From assembly GCF_016634425.1 (NCBI RefSeq), contig NZ_JAEPES010000002.1, positions 124,001-188,000 of the forward strand: DNA of 64,000 nt. The letters are read 5' to 3'. Numbering within the stretch: position 1 is the first letter of the stretch; every line of letters starts with the position of its first letter. The position numbers and the translations under genes were made by a program. The notes beneath the pieces were generated by a model, which was not told where the DNA came from, ran no database searches, and saw only the letters and a program-made list of their open reading frames with translations. This stretch comes from Lacisediminihabitans changchengi (GTDB taxonomy: Bacteria; Actinomycetota; Actinomycetes; Actinomycetales; Microbacteriaceae). Of this stretch, positions 1 through 7,941 are shown one piece after another.

Positions 1-2
1 GC

Positions 3-788
3 CTGCGCGCCGGGGAGCCGGTGGACCTCGTGGCCGAGGTGCGTCGCTACGCCAGCATCGCGATCAGTCGTCTAGTCGGGCTGACCGACGAGGTGATGGA
101 TGACGATCTGTTCCGTCGCGTCGCCTCGATCACCTCGATGGTGCGCCTGTCGAAACCGAGGCTGTCTCCACCCCAGATCGAGCGGGCGCGCGCCGTGATG
201 GCCGAGCTCGGTGCTCATGCCGAGCGTGCCTATCGGGCGGCCGACGAGAGCACCGTCCCCGGTCGGATGCGCGCGCTCGGCCTCACCGAGACCCAGGCAA
301 TGGGCGCGGTCGGGGCCTTCGTGCTCACCGGGACCGAGACGCTGGTCTCCTATATTCCGCGGCTGGTATGTCTTCTCGTCGACAGTGGGTGGCTCCCGGC
401 CATCGCCGCTGATCGAGCCCTGGTCGAGCAGGCGATCGCCGAGGGTCTGCGAGTGACGACACCGTCGCCGGTGATGCTCCGCTCCGTGGTGACGGATGAC
501 GCGATCGGCACGGTTCGCGTGCGCCCGGGTGACCGCGTGATCCTCGCGACCTTCGCGGCCAATCGCGCGCTCGGTCCCTTCGACCCGGACGCCAACACGG
601 CAGCCACGCTCAAGCAGCTCTGGTTCGGCGCCGGCACGCACTTCTGCCTGGGTGCGCCGCTCGCCATGGCGCAGATCCGCTCGGTGCTCGATGCGTTGCT
701 GCAATTTCCGTCCCTGTCGATCGAGTCGCGAAAGGCCGCGCGCGGGGTACTCATCCCGAGTTATGCGCGAGTGGTGGTGCGGGCGTGA
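3..788 (+). CDS. Cytochrome P450, C-terminal part (5' end outside window)
   Basis: Haem-thiolate monooxygenase; the reading frame is open from the first bases, so the true start lies upstream. Counting from the GTG at 21, an I-helix segment with LTGTET is at about residues 102-107, the ExxR motif appears as EGLR (141-144), and the haem loop FGAGTHFCLG (202-211) contains the cysteine ligand at about 209. The K-helix and haem-binding regions are complete, so only the N-terminal part is missing. The stop overlaps the start of the next gene by 4 bp, so it is translationally coupled to an adenylate-forming ligase and then an SDR. That context suggests a tailoring oxidation in a lipid or secondary-metabolite pathway. 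The substrate and the redox partner cannot be read from the sequence. Confidence 0.93.
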   Translation: MRAGEPVDLVAEVRRYASIAISRLVGLTDEVMDDDLFRRVASITSMVRLSKPRLSPPQIERARAVMAELGAHAERAYRAADESTVPGRMRALGLTETQAMGAVGAFVLTGTETLVSYIPRLVCLLVDSGWLPAIAADRALVEQAIAEGLRVTTPSPVMLRSVVTDDAIGTVRVRPGDRVILATFAANRALGPFDPDANTAATLKQLWFGAGTHFCLGAPLAMAQIRSVLDALLQFPSLSIESRKAARGVLIPSYARVVVRA

Positions 789-2341
789 CTAACGATTCGG
801 CCAGCACAGACATCCTTGTGGCGCTGCTGGCGGCCTGCCGGGCAAACGGAGGCTCACCCGCGCTCACCCGCGGCCGCGTCACCCTCAGCTACACCGAGCT
901 GCTCCAGAGGGTGTCCTCGACCGCGGCCGGCCTCACCTCGATGGGCTTCTTCCCCGGCGACCGAGTGCTGTTCTCGGTGCGCCCCGGCATCGACGGCATC
1001 GTGCTCGCCCTCGGCATCATCGGCGCCGGGGGCACGGTCGTCTTCGCCGATCCCGGCGCGGGGGAGGCCATGTTCCGGGCCAGGGCGGCATTGGCCGCGC
1101 CGGGCTGGGTGGCCGCAGAGTCGCTGCTGTATTTCGCCTCCTCGCGTCCGCTGCGCGGGATCGCGCGGCGGCGGGGGATCGAGCTGCCGGGCTATTCGTC
1201 CGTGGTGCCGGAGGCCCGACACCTGTATGCCGGGCGACGGCTGCCCGGCGTCCCGCGCACGGCCACGAGCATCCGAGATCTGGTGGATGCGCCAGAGGCT
1301 CCGCTCGAGCCGCGCGTGCGCGCCGACCACGAGGCGCTCATCATCTTCACCAGCGGCACCACCGCCGACCCGAAGGCGGTGGTGCACTCCCGCGCCTCGC
1401 TCGGAACCGGGCTCGCCGGTTTCGCGGAACGAACCGGGCTCGCCCCCGGCGACCGGGTGCTCACCGACCAGCTGATGATCGGCATCCCGGCGCTTATCGC
1501 GGGGGCGCACTGGACGCTGCCGTCGCCCGGCATCGACCCGGGTGCGAAGCCATCGAACTATCTGACGGCGCTGCCTGCGACCGATGTGCTGTTCATGGTG
1601 CCCGCCGGGCTCGACGCGCTGTTGCGGTTGCTCGATGCCGATCCGTCGAGGGCGCCACGGCTGGCTACTCTGCTGATCGGCGGGGCGCCGGTGCTGCGTC
1701 CCCTGCTCGAGCGGGCGCGGGCGCGCTTCCCGCAAGCGCGCATTCTCGCGATCTACGGGATGACCGAGATCCTGCCGGTCGCCATCGCCGAGGCTTCGGA
1801 GAAGCTCGCCTTCACGGGCTCTGGCGACTTCGTGGGCGAACTGGTCCCGGCCGTCGAGGCGACGATCGTGGAGGGCGAACTCGTGCTCGCCGGCCGGGGG
1901 CTCGCGCTCGGCTACCTGGGGCACGGACCACTCACTTATCTCGGCACCGGCGATCTCGCCCGGCTCGACGGAGATCGTCTGGTGCTGATCGGGCGCGCGA
2001 AAGACATGTTCATCCGCGGCAGCACCAACGTCTACCCCGGTCTGTACGAGCCGGTGATCGCCGGCCTGCCGGGCCTGGCCGCGGTCGCGATGGTCGGCGT
2101 GCCCAACGAGATCGGTGACGACCGCATCGTGCTCGTCATCGTGCCAGCGACGGATGCCCCCGCCGCGCTCTCCGCGGACCACCCGCTGATTCCCGCGGTC
2201 GCCGCCGCCCTCCCCGGGCTCATCGATGCGGCGGTGCTGCCTGACCGGATTCTCGCGATCGGCGCGCTGCCGCTTTCTGGCCGGAGCGGAAAACTCGACC
2301 GCGCCGCGCTGGTCACGGCCGTGCGGGAGTTGCTGCCGTGA
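785..2341 (+). CDS. Class I adenylate-forming acid--CoA ligase (AMP-binding)
   Basis: 518 aa, GTG start overlapping the P450 stop (GTGA). Likely activates a carboxylic acid as acyl-AMP, then as a thioester or another product. The P-loop-like A3 core IIFTSGTTADPKAVVHS is at about residues 186-202, the A5-like YGMTE motif is near 325, the TGDLARLDGDRL (A7) and GRAKDMFIRG (A8) segments lead into the C-terminal domain, and the A10-type lysine is in SGKLDRAAL near the C-terminus. All catalytic motifs look intact. It is coupled on both sides, to a P450 and to an NAD-dependent epimerase-type SDR. A ligase beside an SDR recalls the OleC/OleD pair of olefin or beta-lactone pathways, but no diagnostic OleC residue was identified, so the substrate and pathway remain open. 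Confidence 0.88.
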   Translation: MTNDSASTDILVALLAACRANGGSPALTRGRVTLSYTELLQRVSSTAAGLTSMGFFPGDRVLFSVRPGIDGIVLALGIIGAGGTVVFADPGAGEAMFRARAALAAPGWVAAESLLYFASSRPLRGIARRRGIELPGYSSVVPEARHLYAGRRLPGVPRTATSIRDLVDAPEAPLEPRVRADHEALIIFTSGTTADPKAVVHSRASLGTGLAGFAERTGLAPGDRVLTDQLMIGIPALIAGAHWTLPSPGIDPGAKPSNYLTALPATDVLFMVPAGLDALLRLLDADPSRAPRLATLLIGGAPVLRPLLERARARFPQARILAIYGMTEILPVAIAEASEKLAFTGSGDFVGELVPAVEATIVEGELVLAGRGLALGYLGHGPLTYLGTGDLARLDGDRLVLIGRAKDMFIRGSTNVYPGLYEPVIAGLPGLAAVAMVGVPNEIGDDRIVLVIVPATDAPAALSADHPLIPAVAAALPGLIDAAVLPDRILAIGALPLSGRSGKLDRAALVTAVRELLP

Positions 2342-3207
2342 GGGTCGCGGTGACGGGAACGAACGGGTTTGTCGGGGGAGCGGTGGCACGCGCGCTCGCC
2401 GCCGATGGACACGACGTCGACGCCTACACGCGGCAGCGCTGGGACATCACGGCCGGTCCCCTCTCCGACCCGGCCGAGACTGTGAAGGCCGATGCCGTCG
2501 TGCACTGCGCCGCACTCGCCGACGATTGGGCGCCGCTCGATCGCGCGCTGCGCGTGAACGTCGAGGGAACGCGCAACGTCGTCCAGTCCTTCCCCGGCGC
2601 TCGGTTCGTGCATCTGTCCACCTCGAGCGTGTACGACGCCTTCGCGCCGACCATCACCGCGGCAGAATCGGCCGCACCATGTACCCGCTACCTCAGCACG
2701 TACTCCCGGTCGAAGGCCGAGGCCGAAGCAGTGCTTCCTGCCGACGCCGTGGTGCTGCGGCCGCACGCGGTCTACGGGAGCGGAGATACGACGCTGTTGC
2801 CGCGCGTGCTGGCGGGCATCCGTCGCCGTCGGTTGTTCTTGCCAGACGGGGCCCGGGTGCTGCACAGTCTTACCCACATCGACAATCTGGTGCAGGCCGT
2901 AAGGCTCTCGCTCGGCGGGCGACCTGGCGTGTACAACGTGGCCGACGAGGCTCCGGTGCTGCTGAGCGAGGTGCTGACCGAGCTGCTCGCCAAACAGGGG
3001 CGGCCGGATGTCGTGCTCCGCCGCATCCCGTATCGCACCGCGTTCGCGGCCGCCACCGTCGCCGAAAAACTGCCCGGCCGCCCGCGGCTGACGCGCTATG
3101 CCGTCAGCCAGCTTGGACTGGAACGCACGCTCGACCTCACCGCGATCCGCACGCACCTCGGTTATCGCCCGACCGCGACCAGCCTCTCCTGCGCCGAGCA
3201 CTGGTGA
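2338..3207 (+). CDS. NAD-dependent epimerase/dehydratase-type SDR
   Basis: 289 aa extended short-chain dehydrogenase/reductase. The N-terminal Rossmann motif TGTNGFVGG is at residues 6-14, the active-site serine region STSSVYD at 94-100, and the catalytic Tyr/Lys pair at Y122 and K126 in YSRSK. A downstream RPHAVYGSGD segment is typical of nucleotide-sugar epimerases and 3-beta-hydroxysteroid dehydrogenase-like enzymes. The GTG start overlaps the ligase stop by 4 bp, so this is the third gene of a coupled P450-ligase-SDR operon. Likely an NAD(P)H-dependent reduction or epimerisation on the product of the ligase; the exact substrate is unknown. Confidence 0.88.
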   Translation: MRVAVTGTNGFVGGAVARALAADGHDVDAYTRQRWDITAGPLSDPAETVKADAVVHCAALADDWAPLDRALRVNVEGTRNVVQSFPGARFVHLSTSSVYDAFAPTITAAESAAPCTRYLSTYSRSKAEAEAVLPADAVVLRPHAVYGSGDTTLLPRVLAGIRRRRLFLPDGARVLHSLTHIDNLVQAVRLSLGGRPGVYNVADEAPVLLSEVLTELLAKQGRPDVVLRRIPYRTAFAAATVAEKLPGRPRLTRYAVSQLGLERTLDLTAIRTHLGYRPTATSLSCAEHW

Positions 3208-3335
3208 CATCGCCGGGTGAGTAGCGCCATCGCCGGTTGTGTAGCGCCATCGCTGGTTGAGTAGCGCGCGACGAAGGAGCACGCGGGTATCGCTGGTTGA
3301 GTAGCGCGCGACGAAGGAGCACGCGTATCGAAACC
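3208..3335 (+). repeat. Intergenic repeat block (GCTGGTTGAGTAGCG family)
   Basis: Three ~20-bp units of the type CGCCATCGCCGGTTG-GTAG are followed by two ~36-bp units at 40-bp spacing (from 3250 and 3290), each holding CGCTGGTTGAGTAGCGCGCG and GACGAAGGAGCACGCG. The same GCTGGTTGAGTAGCG core occurs downstream of eno (34642-34677) and, more diverged, near 10021 and 60060. No coding content is seen. Confidence 0.8.
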
Positions 3336-3396
3336 CGGAACCCGGAAGGTATCGGTACGGCTGCTGCATTGTCGAGGCCTGTTTGTCGCGGCATGC

Positions 3397-3698
3397 TCAA
3401 CCCGCGGTCGGCGAGACTTTCTGCACCACCAGTGATCGATAGGCGGGAATGAGCACCTTCCGCCCGTACTCGCGCGACACCACCCGGAACGGCCGTCCGT
3501 CGCCCAGCCGAGTTTCGGTATCCGCAGCAGGGGCTTCGCGACGGTGCCGACCCAGTTCAGCCAGGGCAGAGCCGGGCGTGCCGCGCTGAGCAGTCGATGC
3601 TCGTGAGCGGCGGCGGACGAGCCGATTCCGTCGCGCCACGGGGCGAGGCGGCGTTCGTGGGCGGGAGCTTCGAGGTCCTGGGCGACGGGCACGGTCAC
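3397..3698 (-). pseudogene. Small unknown gene broken by a frameshift
   Basis: From the GTG at 3698, one frame encodes an N-terminal part with PWLNWVGTVAKPLLRIPKLG; around 3505-3515 the sensible continuation (LGDGRPFRVVSREYGRKVL) moves to another frame, which reaches a TGA at 3397-3399. Joined, the product would be about 100 aa. I do not recognise the family. The evidence for one gene is that each frame reads protein-like only on its own side of the switch and the LG residues coincide at the junction. It may be a decaying gene or a sequencing error in one codon. Confidence 0.45.
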
Positions 3699-3727
3699 AA
3701 CCTAGTCGCGAACGGCCGGGTGCTGAG

Positions 3728-3733
3728 TAGCCT
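3728..3733 (+). promoter_or_regulatory. -10 box of a leaderless promoter
   Basis: TAGCCT (TANNNT) lies exactly 6 nt before the ATG at 3740, so transcription would begin at or next to the start codon. No Shine-Dalgarno sequence is seen there. Confidence 0.5.
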
Positions 3734-3739
3734 GACGGC

Positions 3740-4399
3740 ATGGGCGAGAAGAACAAGGAATACGACCGGTTCCTGCGGAACGGCACGAACACCGACCGCC
3801 TGCAGTTCTTCAGTGACGCGGTCTTCGCGATCGCGATGACGCTGCTGGTGATCGACATCGCCGTTCCCACGATCTCGAAGAGCGTCTCCGATGCCCAGCT
3901 CGACGGTGCACTCTGGCGTGCGCTCGGTGAGGAGTGGGACCAGTTTCTGGCCTACGGCATCAGCTTCTGGGTGATCGCGGTCAACTGGGCTGGCCACCAC
4001 CGCAAGTTCCGTCTCATCGGCAGCTACGACCAGCGGCTGATCACGGCCAACCTGGCGCTGCTGTTCTTCATCGCGTTCGTGCCGTTTCCGACCAGCCTGA
4101 TCAGCGAGTACGCGGGGGCGATGCCCGCCATCGTGCTGTACGCGACGGTGGTCAGCGTGATCAGCGGTCTGCAGTGGTACCTCTGGTTCTACGCTCACCG
4201 CGCGGGCTTCCTCGCCCCGGAGGTGACCGAGGGCATGTACCGCTACGTGTCACGAAACTACATCTCCGTGCCGCTGGTATTTCTGCTGTCGATCCCGGTC
4301 GGCTACCTGTTCGGTGGCGTGTGGGCGATGTTCTTCTGGATCCTCAACTGGCCGGCCAGCATCCTCCTCGGCAACTGGGAGCCGAAGCGCCGTCGTTGA
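3740..4399 (+). CDS. TMEM175-family potassium channel-like membrane protein (DUF1211)
   Basis: 219 aa integral membrane protein. The signature RxxxFSDAVFAIAMTLL of the TMEM175/DUF1211 family is at residues 20-34 in the first membrane helix (R20, F24, S25, D26), followed by about five more hydrophobic segments, matching the six-helix bacterial members. In the family these proteins form leaky K+ channels; here the activity is inferred from homology only. It is monocistronic, transcribed away from the broken gene upstream, with the start fixed by a TANNNT box 6 nt before the ATG. Confidence 0.88.
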   Translation: MGEKNKEYDRFLRNGTNTDRLQFFSDAVFAIAMTLLVIDIAVPTISKSVSDAQLDGALWRALGEEWDQFLAYGISFWVIAVNWAGHHRKFRLIGSYDQRLITANLALLFFIAFVPFPTSLISEYAGAMPAIVLYATVVSVISGLQWYLWFYAHRAGFLAPEVTEGMYRYVSRNYISVPLVFLLSIPVGYLFGGVWAMFFWILNWPASILLGNWEPKRRR

Positions 4400-4439
4400 G
4401 CTTCGGTCGCTGGGCTCGTCCCTCGGTCCGGCGGCGTGT

Positions 4440-4464
4440 GCTTCGGTCGCTGAGCGTGTCGAAT
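4440..4464 (-). repeat. Dispersed repeat of the TTCGACACGCTCAGGGACCG type
   Basis: On the minus strand this reads TTCGACACGCTCAGCGACCG, one base different from copies at 31.67-31.76 kb; a shorter relative lies at the 3' end of gnd (12480-12497). It sits in the 177-bp gap between the TMEM175 gene and the DUF222 pseudogene, which otherwise shows nothing recognisable. Confidence 0.6.
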
Positions 4465-4576
4465 GCGCCTCTCCTCTCCTCCACAGCCAACCGCTCCCTC
4501 GGCTTATCCACAGAAAAACCTGGTCAGGCCCAATATTGTCGGCCGAAATGTCGGTGGCTGATGCGAGACTTTTCGC

Positions 4577-5609
4577 ATGGAAATCTCCTCGACGACGCTC
4601 GCGAACGTATTCGCCGAGCTGTCCCGCGCCTGCGTGATCGGGGGCGACCTGGCGGCCGGTGTGGACGGGCTTGGTGGTGTGGGCGGGCTTAGTGGCGTGT
4701 ACGGGATTGGCGGTGTGTCGGGGGTCGCCGGTGCCTCACCCGAGGTGCTGCTGAGGATGATCGCGGACGCCGGCACCGTGCAACGCGCCGTAGATGCGAT
4801 TCGGGTGCGTCTGGCCGGGGAGCTCGTCGAACAATCAGCGGCCCATCTCGGATCGGAAGGTATTGCCCGGCAGGCCGGGCACCGGCACGCCGCATCGTTC
4901 CTGGCCGAGCTGTGGCAGATCAGCGTGCCGGAGGCGGCGCGACTGTGCGCAGTCGGGGCGGGGGTCCGCGAACGCCGTGCGCTGGACGGCTCATCTTTAC
5001 CTGCGCGCTACCCGGTGCTGGGCGACGCCATGAGGAGTGGCTCTGTCAGCGTGGAAGTGGCGGCCGCGATCGTTCACGAACTCGACCAAGCTGCACCGTT
5101 CTGCAGCAGCGACGCACGAGCAGCAGGGGAACGTCTTCTGGTCGAGCACGCTCCCGGGCTCACGGTGAAGCAGGTCCACGGTCTGGCCCGACACCATCTC
5201 AGCAGCCACCGCCCGCAGTTGGCGGCGGAGGCGAACATCATCCCGATCGTCCTCGGCGGCAGCAGCGAAGTCCTCGATGTCGGCCACGGCCGGCGACTGT
5301 TCACCAGCGCTCAACGCCACGCGTTGGCGGAAACCTATGGTGGGTGTGCGTTCCCCGGATGCGGTCATCAGCCGAGTCACACCGAGGCGCATCACCTGGT
5401 CTGCTGGGCGAAGGGCGGCCGGACAGATCTGAACAACTCTGAACAACGGCATTCCGCTGTGCTCGTTCCACCACCATCGTGTTCACGACGACGGGTGGGA
5501 AATCCAGTTCCGCGAGGGGGTGCCCTACTTCATCCCACCCCCATGGGCAGATCCCGACCGCACACCACGGAGGGGAGGCAAGGTGCCAGACCTCGTAGAA
5601 TCCGGATAG
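4577..5609 (+). pseudogene. DUF222/13E12-repeat HNH protein, deleted and frameshifted
   Basis: Decayed paralogue of the intact gene at 30202-31563. The N-terminal DUF222 part (VQRAVDAIRVRLAGEL onward) and the HNH start (CAFPGCGHQ, EAHHLVCW) match. Two lesions are visible. About 145 residues present in the paralogue between GLTVKQVHG and ANIIPIV are missing in frame. A perfect 10-bp tandem duplication (TCTGAACAAC at 5428-5437 and 5438-5447) then shifts the frame inside the HNH motif. Past the duplication, the continuation IPLCSFHHHRVHDDGWEI is readable in the shifted frame to the TAG at 5607-5609. The N-terminus also has a glycine-rich GVGGLSGVYGIGG-type insert absent from the paralogue. An intact product is not expected. 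Confidence 0.85.
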
Positions 5610-5622
5610 CGCGCCATCGAAT

Positions 5623-5654
5623 CGGGTCAGCGGGTCAGCGGGTCAGCGGGTCAG
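5623..5654 (+). repeat. 8-bp tandem repeat, four copies
   Basis: CGGGTCAG occurs four times in a row (5623-5654) in the gap between the DUF222 pseudogene and the convergent MarR gene. Likely a slippage-prone microsatellite; no function is evident. Confidence 0.8.
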
Positions 5655-5666
5655 CCGATCAGCAGT

Positions 5667-6158
5667 TCAGTCGAAGTCGAGACTGAGCTTTCGCAGCAGT
5701 CCGGCGAGACGCTCCTGGTCGCTCGGCGAAAGCGCGGCGAGCAGTTCGGCCTCCGCGTCGAGCAGCTGGCTGATCGCGGCATCCACTCGCCGTACGCCGC
5801 CCGGCGTCATGGTGACCAGGATGCCTCGGCCATCGCCCGGATCGGCGCGACGCTCCACGAGCTCACGTTCGACCAGCCGGTCGATGCGGTTGGTCATGGT
5901 GCCGCTCGAAACGAGGGTCTGCAGCAGCAGTGCTTTGGGGCTGAGCTCGTATGGCTTGCCGGCCCGGCGCAGTGCGGAGAGGACGTCGAATTCCCAGGAC
6001 TCCAGGCCGGATGCCGTGAAGGCGACCCGACGCGCGCGATCCAGGTGCTTCGAGAGCCGGCCCACGCGCGACAGCACCTGCAGCGGGGTGAAATCGAGGT
6101 CGGGGCGCTCGCGAAGCCACGCGTCCACGATGCGGTCGACTTCATCGTGGGAGGGCAT
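5667..6158 (-). CDS. MarR-family transcriptional regulator
   Basis: 163 aa from the ATG at 6158 (MPSHDEVDRIVDAW); the frame extends further upstream, but that extension is low-complexity Pro/Gly/Ala and unlikely. The winged-helix core is visible: SGLESWEFDVLSALRRAG, then LSPKALLLQTLVSSGTMTNRIDRLVERELVERR (recognition helix) and DPGDGRGILVTMT (wing), followed by a dimerisation helix LSPSDQERLAGLLRKL. Family members bind palindromic operators and respond to small phenolic or lipophilic ligands. The target is unclear: the divergent neighbour is the tRNA-Gln/glmU unit, unlikely to be controlled by it, so autoregulation or a distant target is more plausible. Confidence 0.88.
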   Translation of the reverse strand: MPSHDEVDRIVDAWLRERPDLDFTPLQVLSRVGRLSKHLDRARRVAFTASGLESWEFDVLSALRRAGKPYELSPKALLLQTLVSSGTMTNRIDRLVERELVERRADPGDGRGILVTMTPGGVRRVDAAISQLLDAEAELLAALSPSDQERLAGLLRKLSLDFD

Positions 6159-6297
6159 CCGTCCATTATCGCGGCTGTGCCCCGTTCCGGCCCGCCCGGG
6201 AGCGCCGGCCCGCCCGGGGAGCGCGCCCTCAGCGGCGTGCCGTCTGGCAGACTTGTCTGGCGCCGTTTGCATATCTGTTCGCAGAAGCTCAGCGTGG

Positions 6298-6369
6298 TCC
6301 GCCTTGGTGTAATGGCAGCACGACAGCCTTTGGAGCTGTTAGGTCTAGGTTCGAATCCTGGAGGCGGAG
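6298..6369 (+). tRNA. tRNA-Gln (anticodon UUG)
   Basis: 72-nt cloverleaf. Acceptor arms TCCGCCT (6298-6304) and AGGCGGA (6362-6368) pair perfectly, with discriminator G at 6369. The anticodon loop CTTTGGA gives UUG, and the T-loop TTCGAAT is present. No CCA is encoded. It sits 38 nt upstream of glmU, as in many actinobacteria. Confidence 0.95.
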
Positions 6370-6407
6370 CTCGAGACGCGCAATCGACCAGTGAAGGAAA
6401 CATCCCT

Positions 6408-7904
6408 ATGGCCACCCCTTCCCCCGCAGATTCCACCCCAGATCCCAGCGCAGAACTCGCCGTCGTCATCCTCGCCGCGGGCCAGGGAACACGGATGAAG
6501 TCGCGCAAGCCCAAGGTGCTGCACGAGCTCGCCGGCATCCCTCTGGTGGGTCACGTGCTCGCCACCGCCGACGAACTCGGCGCTAGCCACATCGTCGCGG
6601 TCGTTCGGCACGAGCGTGACGCGGTCGCCGCGGTCATCACCGAGCAGCACCCCGCGACGATCATCGTCGACCAGGACGACATTCCCGGCACCGGGCGCGC
6701 GGTCGAACTCGCGCTCGGCGGGCTTCCGACCGGGTTCGCCGGCACCGTCGTCGTGCTCAGTGCCGACGTGCCGCTTCTCGACGCCGGAACGGTTCGTGGC
6801 CTGATCGATAGCCACATCCACGCCGGCAACGGCGCGACTCTGCTGAGTGCACACCTGAGTGATCCGACGGGGTTCGGGCGCATCATCCGTTCGAGTGGCG
6901 CCCGGTCGAACGGTGCTGTTGAGGGCATCGGTGCCTTCGAAGGCATCGTCGAACAGAAGGATGCGACCGCCGAGCAGCTCACGGTCAGCGAGATAAATGC
7001 CGGCGTCTACGCCTTCGACGCCGCCGCGCTCACCGCGGCGCTGGCGCAGATCGGCACCGACAACGCGCAGTCGGAGAAGTACCTGACGGATGCCGCGGCC
7101 GGCATTCGTGCGGCCGGCCGGTCGATCGAGGCCGTGCCCGTCGCCGACCCGTGGCTCGTCGCCGGCATCAACGACCGCGTGCAGCTCGCCGCGGCTGCTG
7201 CCGAACTGAACGCGCGCATCGTGCGCGGCTGGCAGCTCGCCGGGGTCACAGTGCAGGAGCCCGCGACCACCTGGATCGACCTGAAGGCAGTGCTCGCCGA
7301 AGACGTCGAGTTGCTGCCCGGCACGCAGATTCTCGGCGCCACGGTAATCGAACGCGGTGCCGTCGTCGGCCCGCACACCACCCTGCGTCACTGTGAGATC
7401 GGTGAGAATGCGGTGGTCAACAGAACGGATGCGACCCTCGCCGTCATCGGTGCGAACGCGACTGTCGGCCCCTTCTCCTACCTCCGCGCCAACACCGTGC
7501 TCGGCGAGGACGGCAAGATCGGCGCGTTCGTCGAAACCAAGAATTCGCAGATCGGACGGGGAACGAAGGTGCCGCACCTCAGCTACATCGGGGATGCGAC
7601 CATCGGCGAGTACTCAAATATCGGCGCCGGTTCGATCACCTCGAACTACGACGGAGTGAACAAGACCCGAACGACCATCGGTGACCACGTCAGGGGTAGC
7701 TCGAACACGGTCTACGTCGCCCCCGTTACAATTGGTGACGGAGCCTACACAGGCGCCGGAGCGGTCGTTCGCAAGGATGTCCCGGCCGGCGCACTGGCGA
7801 TCAGTGTGGCTCCGCAGCGCAACATGCTCGGTTGGGCTGAGCAGAAGCGTCCCGGTAGCGCGGCAGCGATTGCTGCCGCGGCCGCGGCAGACAGCAGTGA
7901 ATAA
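6408..7904 (+). CDS. glmU: Bifunctional GlmU: UDP-N-acetylglucosamine pyrophosphorylase / glucosamine-1-phosphate N-acetyltransferase
   Basis: 498 aa. It makes UDP-GlcNAc for peptidoglycan in the cytoplasm: the C-terminal domain acetylates GlcN-1-P and the N-terminal domain transfers UMP. The nucleotidyltransferase signature LAAGQGTRMKSRKPK is at about residues 22-36; the C-terminal half is a left-handed beta-helix of hexapeptide repeats (PGTQILGATVIERGAVVGPH onward) with the acetyl-CoA region KTRTTIGDHVRGSSNTVYVAPVTIGDGAYTGAGAVV. The tail is alanine-rich. The ATG at 6408 was chosen for GAAGGAAA upstream and because longer frames would run through the tRNA. Followed by prs 37 nt later, a conserved pair. 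Confidence 0.97.
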   Translation: MATPSPADSTPDPSAELAVVILAAGQGTRMKSRKPKVLHELAGIPLVGHVLATADELGASHIVAVVRHERDAVAAVITEQHPATIIVDQDDIPGTGRAVELALGGLPTGFAGTVVVLSADVPLLDAGTVRGLIDSHIHAGNGATLLSAHLSDPTGFGRIIRSSGARSNGAVEGIGAFEGIVEQKDATAEQLTVSEINAGVYAFDAAALTAALAQIGTDNAQSEKYLTDAAAGIRAAGRSIEAVPVADPWLVAGINDRVQLAAAAAELNARIVRGWQLAGVTVQEPATTWIDLKAVLAEDVELLPGTQILGATVIERGAVVGPHTTLRHCEIGENAVVNRTDATLAVIGANATVGPFSYLRANTVLGEDGKIGAFVETKNSQIGRGTKVPHLSYIGDATIGEYSNIGAGSITSNYDGVNKTRTTIGDHVRGSSNTVYVAPVTIGDGAYTGAGAVVRKDVPAGALAISVAPQRNMLGWAEQKRPGSAAAIAAAAAADSSE

Positions 7905-7941
7905 GTCCCGTCAGCACACAGACCTCAGAAAGCGGGACAGC

